A stretch of 64,000 nucleotides of DNA from positions 7,858,880-7,922,879 of the forward strand of contig ML133383.1 of assembly GCA_003864495.1 (NCBI GenBank), in the 5' to 3' direction. The stretch comes from Nemopilema nomurai. Lineage: Eukaryota; Cnidaria; Scyphozoa; Rhizostomeae; Rhizostomatidae. The notes under the pieces were generated by a model. The model did not search any database and was not told the origin of the DNA. It saw only the letters and a program-made list of their open reading frames with translations. The translations under genes and the position numbers were made by a program. Shown piece by piece: positions 11,867 to 26,800 of the stretch; positions within the stretch are counted from its first letter, which is position 1; every line of letters starts with the position of its first letter.

Positions 11867-14800
11867 AATGGTCAAACTGATGATGAGGAATTTCAGGAGG
11901 AGGATTTCGAAAGAGAAAAAGAAGTAAGCTCTGTGCTTTTAATTTCATTTCAAGTCCTTTTATATTCTTAATTGAAAGCAATGTAGAGCTAGTCAGCAGG
12001 GGCACTGTTTGAATGCTATTAGCAGTGCTCCAAAAATATTTTTCCATTGAATTTCAAAGTATCAGAATTTTAAAAGGAAGTTACTTGTTATTTGTGATAT
12101 TGTTTACCTCCAGCTTCAAATTTTCCTGAAATTGAACTTTCATTTACAAAAAACAATTAAACAATTTTTAATGTGAAAATCACAAATTCTCTAAACAAAA
12201 GGAAATTCCACTTTCTCTGCAATGGAAGAGCAATTGGCTGTGAAACATACCTTGTGAAAGTTTTTTAAAGGTTCTGTTGGAAAGTGGTGTTTATTTTGCT
12301 TGTCTTTCCATTGCTAGAAACATGGAAAATAGCAGTAACTATCATTTTAAATAGGTTAATCATTGGGGCAAAGGTTGCAATGAAATTTTAACCTTTTTTA
12401 TTTGGAATCTTGCTAATGAACCATTTTTGCTGATCCAACAAATTTACTTTTTGCATTCATTTTTAACCAGGTAGTTCCATAGTTTTCTTGAAAATGGGTT
12501 ATTCTTTTCAAGTATTTATTCACGAATATCTTTACTTGTCATGGCATTGAATATAGTATCACTACCTCTATTAACAGTCCTTTGTAAAACAGCTTTATTT
12601 ACAGTTTGTTTGTAATTATTATTTACAGTCTTTCCAAAACGCATAATGCCATGCACATCAGCCTACTATCATCATGCTATGATCCAGTGCTTTATTATTG
12701 ATCAGTTCTTGATGGTAGCAGTGAACGGGTGTGAACTTTTTTCTATTCTTAGATAAAAGAGCTGTTGGAGAATGAGCTGGACGAAGATGATTTCTTTGAG
12801 GATGATAACTCTTTTGCGTCCCATCATACCTCGAGCAACAGTTCGATGGACCCGTCAATCGGCTACAATCAACTGCCAACCTATCCAAAGGAACCAGGCA
12901 GGCAGGAGATGCCGGCACCTCTCCTTACTTCGAGGGGAAGTGATTTTATTAAAAAAATAAGCCCTAGTATTGAGCGTGAAGAGAAGAGGGAGAAATCTAG
13001 CAATCCAACCCATTTTCAAAGCCATTTGAACAACAATAACAACGTGGGCTCAAGCTTTGACAAAGATAGTTATACCGTTCTTGGTTATGAACAGCCAGAC
13101 TTTCCTGTAAATGGAAAGGATACTAATGGTTTTAACAGTCACGAAGCTTTACCTTTTGGTGACGGTGGCTATAGACACTCATTTGATCAAGGAGATCACT
13201 TCGAACACCGTGATGACTACGAGGATGTTGAGACCTTGTCTAACGAAGAGGGCTTTTCTTCGAGGCCAATGCTACCATCTAGTCCAATGCATGATTCATT
13301 TATGAGACATTTTGATAACACAAAATACTTACACAGTGATGATTTGAGGGTTCAAGATGAACAGCTACATGCGCCCAGAAGTCTAACACCTACACAGGAT
13401 TTTCATTATAATATTTCTTCTGATACTGAAGCAAGAGAATCACTTTCAAAATGGGAAAGCAGCTTCGACATGCAAAAGAAAGAGGCCATTCGCGATAGCG
13501 ATGCGCATTTCAACGACAAGCCCCAATTAAGAATACTCTACGAAGCACGTGGCAAGAAGATAGAACACTTGCAGAAGGAAATCGAGGCCAGCTCGTCTCA
13601 ACAGGCTAAAGAGATTCGAATACTGCAGCATAAGCTAAGTATGGCGATAGGTGAGTGGGCCTCGTTTTCAACTATGCATTGATCGTGCTAGTTTCCAGTA
13701 AGCCTGTTCTTCCATAGGATTACAGTTACCATGTTGTCCACGTAATGAAAAGAGTTTGTGTCTGTTTTGATTATGGCATTTGGGCACATTACCATTGTTG
13801 AAAGTTCCATTTATGTTATAGTTTTCTGGCCGAATCACTCTTTCAATGAAAGTGACATTAATCAGTGGATGATTTCATTTTACAGGAGAACGAGATGGCA
13901 TGAGCCTAACCCTTCAACACAGTCAAGATTCTCTTCAAGATATGAAAAGCACAGTAAACGACCTTCAGAAGCGCCTGGCCGAAGAATCAGAGAAGAGAAG
14001 CCATCTCAGGAATGAGTACAACGAGGTTCAATTCCAAAATCATTCTGTCTTTGAACTTTCATTTTCAGTTCATTTTCTCTTACAATTTTCATTTTCAGTC
14101 CATTTTCTCTTACAACTTTCATTTTCAGTCCATTTTCTCTTACAATTTTCATTTTCAGTCCATTTTCTCTATCAATTTTCATTTTCAGTCCATTTTCTCT
14201 TACAATTTTCATTTTCAGTTCATTTTCTCTTACAATTTTCATTTTCAGTCCATTTTCTCTACCAATTTCCACGGTCGCTATGACCCAGATGTTTATTGGA
14301 TGATATGGGGCTAGTTACCATACACTCGCACATCTTATTAATGATTATTCAAAGATATAGAATGTTGAAAATATAAGTCATTGCTTGTTAATGCACTAAT
14401 AGTAATAATTATTATTTGTTATTATGTTATTACTTGGTATCATATATATCAATGTTGTTATTTGTCAGGACAGTAATGGTAACAGCACAGTAAAGTTTTG
14501 GAAGATGTGACGAGAGATCTTATTCCCCCTAGGCTCTGACTAACAGCCATTTTATGCCGCATTTATTTTTTGATGAACAAATCTGTCAAATAGTATTTTG
14601 CTTAATTTGGTTATTGAAAAAACTCAAAGAGGTTAATTTGTCTTCGTTTCATTTATTTTTTTCGCTAAAGAAATCAATGGGACTGAAAGCATGTTTCGAG
14701 AAGCATGGTGTTCATGTCTATTTTTGTTGAAATCAAAACTTACATTGCTTTTTGTCGTTTAGCTTTTCCGAAAGAATGAGATTTCGGAATCTACTATTGA

Positions 14801-17800
14801 GGGTTTGAACCAACAAATAGCAGCACTAAGTCGAGTAGACTCGTTATCAAAGCTGAGATCGCAACATGAAGTGTTGATGGCAACATCGAGACAAAAGCAC
14901 GAGGAAGAAATACTTCTCTTGAAAGAAAAGTTAGATGATACAAGAAAGGAACTTAATTGGAAGGTAAGCAGACACGTTGACACCAGAATTTTACGCTGTT
15001 CAATGCAGAAATTCTCTACCCAAAAACAAAGCGCTAGTTTACGTCACAATGAGACGTTTTTGAATTTTGAGTCGCAAGTAATTTTGTTCAGAAATGCAAC
15101 CTCCACCAGCGAACCTGTATCTTTTCTCAGCCAAGTAAAAGCGGCAACAGTCAGCGGCTTTATCTTGGCTTGCTTAATTATTACATACTTAAATATAGTG
15201 TTTTGAGATGGATATGATGATGAATCAATTAGTCTATATTCCTCTATTTTTTCCTTACAGTATAATTTTTCCTTACAGCCTTACAGCATGTCTAATTTTT
15301 TTCAACCAAATGCAGCAGAAGTCTCTTTTATTTAAGTACCATTTTGGCTTTCTAGACTGAAGATGTTAACAGACTTCAGGACGAAGTCCAATCAGCTAAA
15401 AAGCACATGACCACCCTAAAAGTTGAATCAGCCGATGCAGTAAATAAATTGACAGCCAGTTTAAAGCAGAGTCAGCAACAGTTGGCCGAAATGTTAGCAC
15501 AAGGTATCCGTCTTTAAGGTTACGTTAAGCTACGTTAAGCTACGTTAGGTTATGTGAGGTTACATCGCCAGTTGCTTTACGGCATTTTACCGCGAGTTCA
15601 GTAGCCAGTCTGATCTTAGGTGCTTGCAACTCGAGTTTGAGGTGGTTTCTTTGTTATTTGCTTCAGCACTATCTTTAAGTAACTCTATTTTTTTATGTCC
15701 GAAAAGAACAAATTTCTTTTCAATATTTGGAAAATATTTTGCATTAAATTGGATTTGTGATATGAACCCGGTGGAGTTCTAAAATATTTCACTCTTTTTC
15801 AATCTTTGTAGACGTTTTGAAACTTACGTTTGTTCGCGAGTGACTTCGGTTGCATTCATATAGCTTGACTGAACTCTTTCATGCACGTATTAAGCATTTA
15901 ATTGACTTGAAACTTGGAAGCATTAAGGATAGAAGAAACTCGTTATGAGTGCTCGTATTTTAGTCGTGTGATAATTCAATACATTTGACCACACATCATG
16001 TTTGTTATTTTGTGGTCATCCGGAAAGGATTGACGTGCTACAACGAACCTTTCATCTTTTAAAAAACGTTACAGTATTTTATGTAAACGCAAATCAATGA
16101 ATGGTATAGTTTTATACTGTTCCCACCATCTGCAAAGTATAGTTTGGCGCACCAAGGATGCCTATTGATTAATTGAGAAAGTCTAGACTGATAAAGGTGA
16201 GTTTTCGTTGATTGCTCTTGAAAAGATGAGATGTTAAAGATGAGATGTCCATGTTTTCTAGGCTCTGAAAACAGCATCGCTGATGTAAAGTTGCTGCTTA
16301 TAGAAGCAAACAAGGAGAGATTGAAGTTAGTGGAAGAAAATAATGCACTGAAGGTATTTCATTTCAGGTCATTCCATTCAAAACATGCTCTTTGTTTTTC
16401 AGTTTATTCAATATCGATTCACCATCTTGGCATTTATTACCCACGGACTGCAGGCATAAAGAAGTTCCTATTTAGCGCTCAAAGGTCTATCAGGCTTTGA
16501 GGGCTTACCAAGTTCTATTCTACTGGTTGTAGTAGGGCCAAATAGAAAAGGGACCAAGTTGGGAAAGGTTGAAAGAAAAGGGGTTAGATTTAAAGGAGCG
16601 TAGATAATGAGAAGGTAAAGAGACTCAATATAAGGGAGCTAAGGCCTAGTAAATAAGGAGCTAAGCGAAGTAGATGTTGTTAAAACTGAGGCAAAATCAA
16701 GAGGAGATAAATCAAAGGGGGACAAAATGACGGAAAGCAATTGCACGTTAGCTGCCTCTTTGGGCTGACGCCAATTGTTATGTTACTACTGTTTCATTGT
16801 AGAATACTAGGGAAAACATCGAATCAACAATGCTATGTTTATTTAATTTCCACAATGCAGTATGTAAGCAATAGAATAATTAACAGTTCACCCCTTTCTC
16901 TTTATGCTTCTTTCGTTCAGGATGAGGTTAAGGACGCGAAGGAGCAGCTGGGGCTGTATGAGGTCGCTCTGAATAGCACGATAGAAGGCCCTTCGTCATC
17001 TACACCTTACAACCCACATGACGTCGCCAAGAAACTAAGTCAGCTCGATGCATTCAAAACGCCTTTGTCCAGGTAACATCTGGGTTATTTATTAATTCTG
17101 CTGAATTCTTGCTCTGATGTCCCGATTGTGTGAACTAATTATGCTGTATCATATCCTGTAAAGCAAAGGAAATGTTAATGGAGGCAAAGGAATTAGAGTA
17201 AACATAAGAAAAATCTGGTGAAAAATGAGAAATTGGGTGTTTTGTTGAGAGAAGGCATGCCTCAAAAGTGTTCATTGCAATGCAAAGCTATAGAGGAGTT
17301 CATGCAACGACTTTCCGGCCTTTATGAAATGCAAGCCTTGGTTATTTGTTATGGGTTATTATTATAGATGAAAAATCATAGATCTTTAGAAGATCAACTT
17401 TAGACAAGCGTCGTGTGTGATAATCAAGCAAACAACATTTTTTGATAATCACTATGTGAATAGATTTATTAAATGAAAAGGACAAATTAAAAAATTGATT
17501 TTGTACGTATTTGGAAAAAGTCACTCCCTTAGATTTCTTAAAGGCGATGATTCTGTGGTTTTCATAACTTCTGTTACAAGAATAACTGAATGTTTGGGAA
17601 ATTGCAATTCCCTTCAAGCAATACACAGACAGAAAGAGGCCAATGTAAAAAGTCAACGCTAGATCACTGTAATCCGACCATTGTCGCAGAAAATATCACA
17701 GTCAAACTTTACCATTACTCACTGGTTGCTATCCGTGGTGATGTAGGTTTTATAACTTGATCACGTCCCAACATTTCTACAGGTTTGCCAAAGACAAACG

Positions 17801-20800
17801 GCCAATGGAAACCAATTCACATCCAATAAGGGAAGATTTGATCAAAGCATTAGCCAACAATAAAACAAAACGGGACGAATTGAACAGTGCCAGGTTGCAA
17901 ATCAGTTCGTTAAAGGAGCAATTAGAGGCACTTTCTGCAGACAAGAAAAGGATAGAGGTGGAAAATGAAGCCCTAAAGGTGAACGACTATGCCATAGATT
18001 TGTTGGATGACTCAGTGGTTAAAGGATGACTCAGTGGTTAGAGGCGCTGACTACGGACCCAAGGGTCCGTGGTTCGAGTCCTTTGCATGACCAAACTTTC
18101 ACCCAGAGTGAAGAGAGTCGCAGATCTCTGTAATTCCAGGCATAAGGAATCACGAGGTGTGGCCACATCGAGAGGAAGTACACTGCTCGATAAGCTTAAG
18201 CTTCTCAGTGTCCTAAAACTACCTGCTAAAAAGTACTTAACTGAAAACTAAAAATTGAATTGTGGTCAAGTTTCTGATTTGGAGTTAGCTACGTTTACCA
18301 CTACCTTAATTTCACATTTGCTGTCTCCCTGCTTTGGTTAAGTACTTGTTTTGACAAATTTACAGCCATTACCATTGATTTGTCATACACATTATACGTT
18401 TTATGAAAAGGTCTAGCTGGAGTCATATTGCTGTATTTTCATTGACTATCTTCACTGCGAATGTTTAGAATTAAACGCAGAATGGCGAGCGATTTATGTC
18501 TGATTCATTTCGTCGAAATGGTAGAGAAAATTGGGACAGAAATTGATGGGAAATCGGTCAAATGATTTCACGATAACAATATCGAGAGTTTGTACAGATT
18601 TTAGATTTTTTTCCTTAAAGTTGGCAGATGCTGCGGTATAGCCTTCTTCATTAAGATTCCTATTTACGAAATATCTGCAAATCATGCTTATCTAATCGTG
18701 CTTATATATTCACTTTTTAATTGTCTTTTTCACTTTAGGCAGAAAACGATGCACATTCAATCAAAAGAAACGAGACAAGTCAAAGTGAGTATATTCTTAT
18801 GTTTCCATTCCCGTTTGAAATTATTTCACGTTTTGTTAAGTATGATATCTCTGAGAAGTCCATTTGCTGTTAAGTTATGTTATATTTTCTTGCAACTAGA
18901 ATCGAAACCAACAAACCGATTTGAGTACGTATGTAAATATTTGATAGTATTCTTTGCTCCTTTGATTTCAAAGGCAACGCAGCGTGGTGCCAGTGGCTTT
19001 GAAGTTCCCTCGATAATTACAAAACAACATACCGTGGTCTTCTTATCAGTTTTTAGTCGTTTCCAATTTGTTCTACGTTCTTGACCATAAACTTGATTAT
19101 AAGCAATGCTTGTCTCAGCAGCAGTGCCTGACCGGCAACTGGAGAATGTGGAGAATCTTTCTGACCTCCAACAGAAACTTAAGGTACGCTATCAATTGAA
19201 CGGTTTCCCTCAATTGGTTTGTGAACTAATGTATACCCAGTTCTTGATCAGACAAGAAGCTTATTCAACTCACAATGTTTGCTACCGGCTGCTTTGATGT
19301 TTCTTGCCTGATGCCCCAAACTCTGCGTGTATTTGTTAGGTCAGAGGTGAAAAGCCAGTGAAACTGTAGGTCAGGTTAATCTCGTCAAGTGTCATCTTTT
19401 CATACAGTTATGTAACATTAGCCTGCAATTTTGAATTTCCATGAATTTGAATCATTAAGTGACTCAAAAATGATGACAAGATGATAATAAATTTCTTTTT
19501 GATAGTCCGCTGAGTCTGAAGTGCAAGGCTTGGAAAAACAGCTTCAATTTAGCCAAAATGAGGTCACCGCTCTTAGGAACGAAATGGGTCAGGTAGGGGG
19601 CTACGTCTGCAAAACTCTATTGACATGGTCCTTATCTTATAAACGTTTTAAGAATCATGGAAAGTTCATTTAGAAAACAACTACGAAGCTCAATTAGAGC
19701 TTTTATAGCGCGTCATGTTTATTGTCACTGGAACTTCATCTGTTTAATGAAATTTATAAGCATCTATAAGCAAGCTAACATCTATAAGCAAGCTAAGAAA
19801 TGTATGATAATCATTACTTATAATGATTTTTTAATATCAATTGCGAAGTAGTTATATTTAATGATATGCCAAGTTTTATGTTTGGAATGTTTGGAAGTAT
19901 TTGGAAAAATTTAATAACTATAGAAATCACGACTGATCCTTTCTGTTTTACCTCTATTGCTTCTTCCGAAGCATGGAGGTCTTTCTTTGCCAACTTTACT
20001 AGTATTTAATACAGTAGGTTTCGTTCATGTTTATCCTTTTTACCTCTAACGTCAGACCACGTTGGCTCTCTGGCACAGAGGAATCAGCACTCAGTTCTTA
20101 CTAAACACCACAGGGAAAAAATTACGTTCTGTTTTATGCATATACCTTGCAAAACATCTTGTGTCATTAACTTTCCATTTAAAGCATATCTACTTTTTTA
20201 GCGCTAAGATGGAGCGGACGTTTAACAAAACGTTAGCCCGACGTTAAGATGTATTGACTATATATAGCATCTTGAATAGAGCCAAATGTTTCCCTGTTAA
20301 CTTCCGTTCGTTATGTGAGTCTTTATATGCCTTTTCTTCTTTTTGTAGCTGATTCGTCAATTTGACAAGGACAAAATCGAAGCACTAAGAAGGTTCTTTT
20401 GCCAATGCTTGATCTTTCCTACTACTTTCATTGACTCAAATAATCCTTTTTATCCCCAATTTGTGTAGCTTGCTGCCGGACGATACTTGACTATGAATAT
20501 CTTTCTGTTGCGAAAGAAGTCTTCCCGTCGAAAAAATCTTGCTGCACCTGAAAAGGGGCATTTTTGCAAATCTACATTTATGATCGGACTTGAAATGGGG
20601 TCTGGTTAAATTTGTGGAAAATTTTTCCAGCAGAATGCACCTAACGTACCTCCTCTTTGTTTAGTGATTTGCAAAATACCAATATCTTCAATTTGTAGTT
20701 GCGAGAAGACCTACAACAAGTTTAACGAAGATAGCAAACAGCACTTGGAAAATTCATTGAATTCGTTGCATGCAAAGGAAGTAGCCGAGTTGAAGTAAGC

Positions 20801-23800
20801 CATCTCACTTTGATAGTCGTTGATGCCACCTGGCATCGTGGATCTTGGGTGTCATTTTAATGCCCCTAATTTCCATTGCACACACACTTTAGGCCTAACA
20901 ACGTTTTCTATCGAAACCGTTTTTAATGCTTTGCAAATGAGTATACGGCCCGCGAAATGCGAAGTAAATGCCCTTAAAATCTCTGAAAAGACTGTAATTT
21001 CATTTTCGTGTCAAATGCTCTTAGTATAGGACATTATATGGCGCTTTAAAAAGTCTTTCTCGTACAAACGTTTCTTAACCCATTTCTTAACATATTCCAC
21101 ATTGGTAATATTGTTTCCCCTAGTTCAATTTTGATTGGTCGTAGGGAAGAAATCAAGCGACTGGCCGGCGAGCTTCTGGATGTCAAAGATTCATATGTTT
21201 CTCTTGCCAATGAAAATAAAGTCATAAGCGACCAGGTCAGGACTGAATGCGAGGCGGAGAGCGCGCTGCACCTGAAAGAGGCACGTATCGGCGGTTTATG
21301 CGTTATTCCTAGTTAAGCCTCTGTACCTGTCCAAACCAACATGAAATACGAACAATACACCGAATCGCTTTACCTAGTTTTATCTTGCCAAATAACAAAC
21401 GTTTATAAAACCTTAACAAAGCATTTTATTCCTGTAAATTTTCCCTAAAAAAATTTTATAATCGTTCAGGGAAATGCTTTTAAGCATTTGATTCCACTAT
21501 AATTTGTTCAGATTTGCGAATTTTTGGCTCACAATGCAATAGATTGTACCTAATTACAACTTTATAAGGGAAACTCTCCCTCGCTGCTGCCAACAGAGAC
21601 TTCAAGTGAAACAATGGTACAGAAGCATGCCAAACATATTCATATTTAGAAATCATTCGAGATTGATCTGTCATTTTTGATACTTATCTAGAACATGGTC
21701 CAACAAACTATGTCCAAGCCAAGGCTTTTGCCTGGATCATTTAATATTTGATGTTTAGCTTTTATGGATTAGTATAGTTTGGGTTTAGGCTCGATGTTTA
21801 GGTTCCTCTTTATTTTAAGAAGTGTCAGTTAGCCTAATACTTCTTCAGTCTAGTCAGTGTATTAATTTCTGCCATAAACTGTAGTTTTGCTGAATATGTG
21901 TTAATAGATTAAATGAATTACAGCTGAAAGACAAGTTGAGCCAAGAATACAAAGAAGAGTTGCGGAAAACGGAGGAAAAAGTATTGGGAAAAAGCTATAC
22001 TCATATGGAAGAACTGAGAAAAAAGCTGAGGGACGAGTTTGAGGAGGAAACAAAACACAGAATCGAAACGTCGGTGGCCTTGGCAAAAGTAGAGTGGTTT
22101 GCTGTATGTGGTCCATTGGTTATTTTCGCCACCATCACCTTAAATTAAATTTATTGATGTGTTGTGTAAGGGTTTAGAAAGTATGTTGGTTTAGAGATGA
22201 GTCGCTTTTGGGGTTTGAAGTGCACTGAAAACTTTGCTATTGGTCATCAGATATTTTACATGCTCTTGTTAATCAAGATTTTCATAGCGACGATGTTCAT
22301 CATAGAGACGTCTATTTTTATTGAAACGAATATGTCCGGCCCCGTGCCCTTTCGAGAACAGAGCCAAACATGGCCCGTTTCAGTCTGTTTGATATAAGAG
22401 ATATTATTATATGTAAATTAATAGGGATATCAATTTAATATAATTCCAATGCCAATGGCATGCGAGATATGAAAGTAACTTCCCCTTCTTTCATGGTTTC
22501 ATGAATTTAGAGAAGTTTTGCGAATGAGGTTAACTTTTAAAGCTTATCCCACTTTAGCCCATTCCATTTGGAAAGACCATCTGAAATCGTGTACATAGTG
22601 TGCCAGTTTGTTAACGTTTGTTGATGGGCTCATTTTTATATGTTTGTCGCAGAGGTATGAAGAGGAAAAGAGCAAGGCTATTGAACGCGCCATTGAAGCG
22701 ACTAAGCTGAGACTAGGCAAGGAACAGGACTTGGAGAAAGAGAGCTTCAAAGAGGCACTCAGATCAGAAATGGAGAAGGAAATGCAGGTTAGGCCTACAT
22801 CTGTGTGTGTTTGCTTTTGTGAACAGGTGCTTTGCGGTACACACCCTCTATCCACAACGGGCTATTTATTGTGTCAGCTATTTATTGGCTATTTTCCGAA
22901 TAGTACTTCAAGTTTGCAAAAACTGGTTCCGCTATTTCCAACAGTTTAGCATTGAAAAACTGGAGGGCGCATTGATAACCCAACAATCACTGGATACGAA
23001 ATTTCACTACTGTTTCTTAGAGTTCTATTCCATACAGAATCTATCTCTAAGAATTAGAAATATAATTTAAATTCAATCAGGCTGATCCCAAATATTTTCG
23101 TTACTTTTAAGAAATCTATTGTAGAATAGCCTACGTGTTAACACCAGTTTGAAAGCCAAGCGATTGTATGTGCCTCGTTAGCCGTGCTGGTGTATACGGT
23201 CACGTCATATGGTCACACTGAATTCCCCAAATGATCATCTTTTCTATGTTTTTATGGACATTGTTTTTACAGGGTAAGCTTTTTCATGAGGCGCGAGAGC
23301 TTTTATAGAGAGCCATGAACGTGGTGAACAATTTTATTGAGCGTAGATTAACAATTGACTACTTGTTGATTTTTTCTTACTTGATCTATACGTTAGTATG
23401 ATACCGTTGTCTTATTTTGTTTTAGGAAGAGCACATAAAACGCCTGGATTCGACGCTAAGCAAGGCCAGAGAGGAATGGGAAGCGGTAACGCGCGTTGAA
23501 ACCGAGAAAGCGGTACAAGTGGCCTTGGAACAGTTCAAGCAGGAGTGTCAAGAACAAAGACAGAATGAACTTGAAAAGGCAGTAGGTGTCTTCAGCCAGT
23601 GCTTAAATTGGCCGAGCTCTTTGAAGTGACCTTATCTGTAGGGATGAGCTATTTCAACAGCATATTGTCTTCCTTTGGTGAATTTTGATAAAGCATGCAA
23701 CTTTACTATCTACTCGCGCTGTCGGAAACGTCGATTTAAGGATCATTTATGGCCTTCTTGTTTGCATATCTATTATTTCTGATGAACAGAGTTTGTTTTC

Positions 23801-26800
23801 CCGGTTGGATAATTTTAAACTTTTTCTACTGAACCATACTGGAGTCCCATACTGTATTGGATGGTTCTTTTCTCTGCTTTAAATCAAACGAGACAAATTC
23901 GAGGGTAAATAAGTTGGATTTTGAAAGGCTGTAGTCATTCCTTATAAATGTCCCCGAAGTGAGTGTTTTTTTTCAATAAATACTTGCACTTGAGTTAGCA
24001 TACCATAGCTTACCAGACTTACATAGCATACCGATCTACTTGTTCACAGTTTGTTTATTCTGTTTTATTTATTTATTTTATTTATTTTATTCCAAGAGAT
24101 TGAGTTCAAGATCTTAGCTAGTTATAGGAACAGAAGCAACGAGGCCATGATGAAGCTACTGTTGTTGTTGTTGTTGTTGTTAATTTTGCTCTTAATGTTG
24201 TTGTTGTAGTTGTAAGAGGCTGTCGGCTGGTTTTTTTTATATGTGGAGTAACCAATATTATTTCTTTTAGACCAATTGGGCCGAGGAGAGAGACTCCTTG
24301 CAGCAACAAATCTTAAAAGAGGAAAGTATGCGCATCCGAACAGAACTCCTCCGTGGGTTTGCAGAAGATCTCAGTGAGGTACCCGTTGGTGATGAAACTT
24401 CACAACTTCAAGTGCAGCAAAGTAAAGATGTTTATTCTGACCTAAAAGAGTCGATAGCTTTTGTAAGAAGCTTTTACGTAAAGAAATTCGATGCACAAAG
24501 AGCTCAGTTTGAGGAGCAGATGAAGAGATTTGAAGATTCGTGGCATTTGGAGCAAAACCGTCTCATTGAAGAAACAATAACGGTAAGAATGCGTTTCTGT
24601 GACGGACAAGTGACGTGAATAGGTGCAATAACAGTGCCAGTTTAGTTGGTAATTATGTTTTGTTGAGTGTGAAGTAGTTTAGGAAAACATGCAACATGCT
24701 ACATGCAGTTTCTTTTGCCAAGAAATTAGATTTTTACGCCGTGTTTTTTTCTATTTTACCAGGAATGCTTTTTGTCGTGGTATACTCCAAGCTTCTACAA
24801 TTATGATTTTAATCTAATAGATTGTTTTGCATCTATTTTACTGTTTTCCCTATTTGTTGATAGTTTTTTTATTGATTCTAGCAATGTAGGCAGGAGATCG
24901 AGCAGAAAGCAAATTCTGAGAAAGAGGCAGCTTTGAACAAGTTGAATCAGAACTGGGAAGCGAGACTAGCCGATGTAAAAGCAAGAGAAAAGGACGACAG
25001 CATACGTAGAAACGAGCGAGAGTTGGAAAGAGCCAAGAGTGAATGGAGGATAGAGCTCGACGAGCTGCAGAGGGAACACGAGCACGTGCTCAAGACTACA
25101 ATAGGCGAAGTGAGATCCAAGGCAAGTCTTGAAAGGGCGAACATTGAGAAAGGATACAAAGAAGTTGTTCGGAGGTTGAAGAATGAAAACACCGAGAAAC
25201 TCGACAGGCAACGGCTAGAGCTTGAGAGCTATCACAGTGCATTGACGGAGAAGACCTTGAAGCTAGCGAAAAAAGAATGGGAGCTTGAGTACAGTTTTGC
25301 TGAGCAGCCTGCGCAGAGGCGAGGAGGCAGAAGGGTGTTGTCTGAATCGACTCAAAATCGTGCGAATATGGACCATTCCGGGAATTCAGATTCTGGGTTC
25401 ACTTCTCCCCAATCCCGAGTTCTGTCTCATGCGAAGACCCCGACTGTGCAAAATAGTACAGAGATAGGCCACAAAGAAGGTGCCCGAAGTAGCAAAGTTG
25501 TCTCGGTAGCTCAATCATCGCCCCCTTATGAAATGTTTTTATCTGAAATAAAGGCAGACATTGTAAGAGGAGGAAGCGAGGATATCCCAGCCCTGAAACA
25601 CGTTTTCACACAGGTATGCTGTTTTTCTCTGATTGCAGATATGCAGTAGAAGTTGTGAAAAGAGAGTTTCTTTTACACACAGTAGTGGCTTTTCTTTCAG
25701 GTATTTGTAGACATTTGCATTTTCAGGTAGATGAAATTCACAGCAAGAAATTATATTCAAACCTTTCTTTCACATTAGCAGTTTTCTGTATTCCTATGTA
25801 GATTTTGACTATGGTCACTGTAGCCAGGTTAGATTTTTATGAAAGTGCGTCCAGTGGCCCATGGAATGTGTATCAAGGGTTATATGTCCGAATTATTCTA
25901 TTGATATTCTGGCGTCAATTGGCTACAGCAACTTGTTGGCAAGTAAGGCGAACAAATTATCTTAACTAGTTTCAAACTTATTTCTTTGTTTTGGTTACAC
26001 TGCAAGTTTATTCGAAATATATTCAATTAAAGGATTAATTCAGTATCACAATGGTTTTACGGATTGACTGGTGTCTCTACTTTGTAAAACTCATTACACA
26101 TTTCAGTTTTTCATGTCCACATCAAGCTGATATCTATTTGATCGAAAATAAAGTTCAAAAGAATCATGAATTTCTAGAAAGGCAGATTTATATTTTTTAC
26201 GGCTGCAGTTAAGTCGCTTTTGTTGATGAGGTTCAACTCTTTGACCGCTTTTGTCCATCAATATTACGATTAACATTACCCTATTGTCATTTCTTGACAC
26301 ACTGCAATTTTAAGTCCAGTAACTCATTTGTTTCTCCCTAAGACCGACCTTCCTGGCCAAGACAATGCTAGCGCATTGCAGGAGATGCGGCAGTATTACC
26401 TGGAGACCGTGAGGAAAATCAAAGAGGATGTTTCGGCGCATATATCAAGGACCAAGGAAAACGCATCCACCCGAATCAGGTAGGCCAGTACTCGCTAGAT
26501 TTTCATTGTTTATTTTCGTATTGAGTTTTTTTCATAGACAATGCTTGAAACATAACACTTAAGCAAGAAATATAGAATATTGTTCATTATTTCAAGGACA
26601 TAAGTTTGTTGGTAGGCCTTCTTAAAGATGCTTCCAAATGTAAAATGCCTTCCAAAAGTCATTGGACCACCTGAATATATCTCCTGCTTCTGGGAGTCCC
26701 GCCGCCTCCCCCTCTAAAAACCATGTTAGTATTAAAGTACAGCATCCAGCCAATCTGGGTAAGAAGGGCGCAAAAATGTCGTTCTGTTTCGCAGAAGGGC

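Noticed and set aside
12658..12918. Minus-strand ORF over the CEP152 N-terminal exon
   Set aside because: Shadow of the real coding strand.
14012..14314. ORFs with repeated FHFQSIFS or ENGLKMKI peptides
   Set aside because: Products of the 30-bp intronic repeat read in different frames and strands.
24947..25211. Minus-strand ORFs opposite the large CEP152 exon
   Set aside because: Shadows of the coiled-coil coding strand; no domain or codon evidence.
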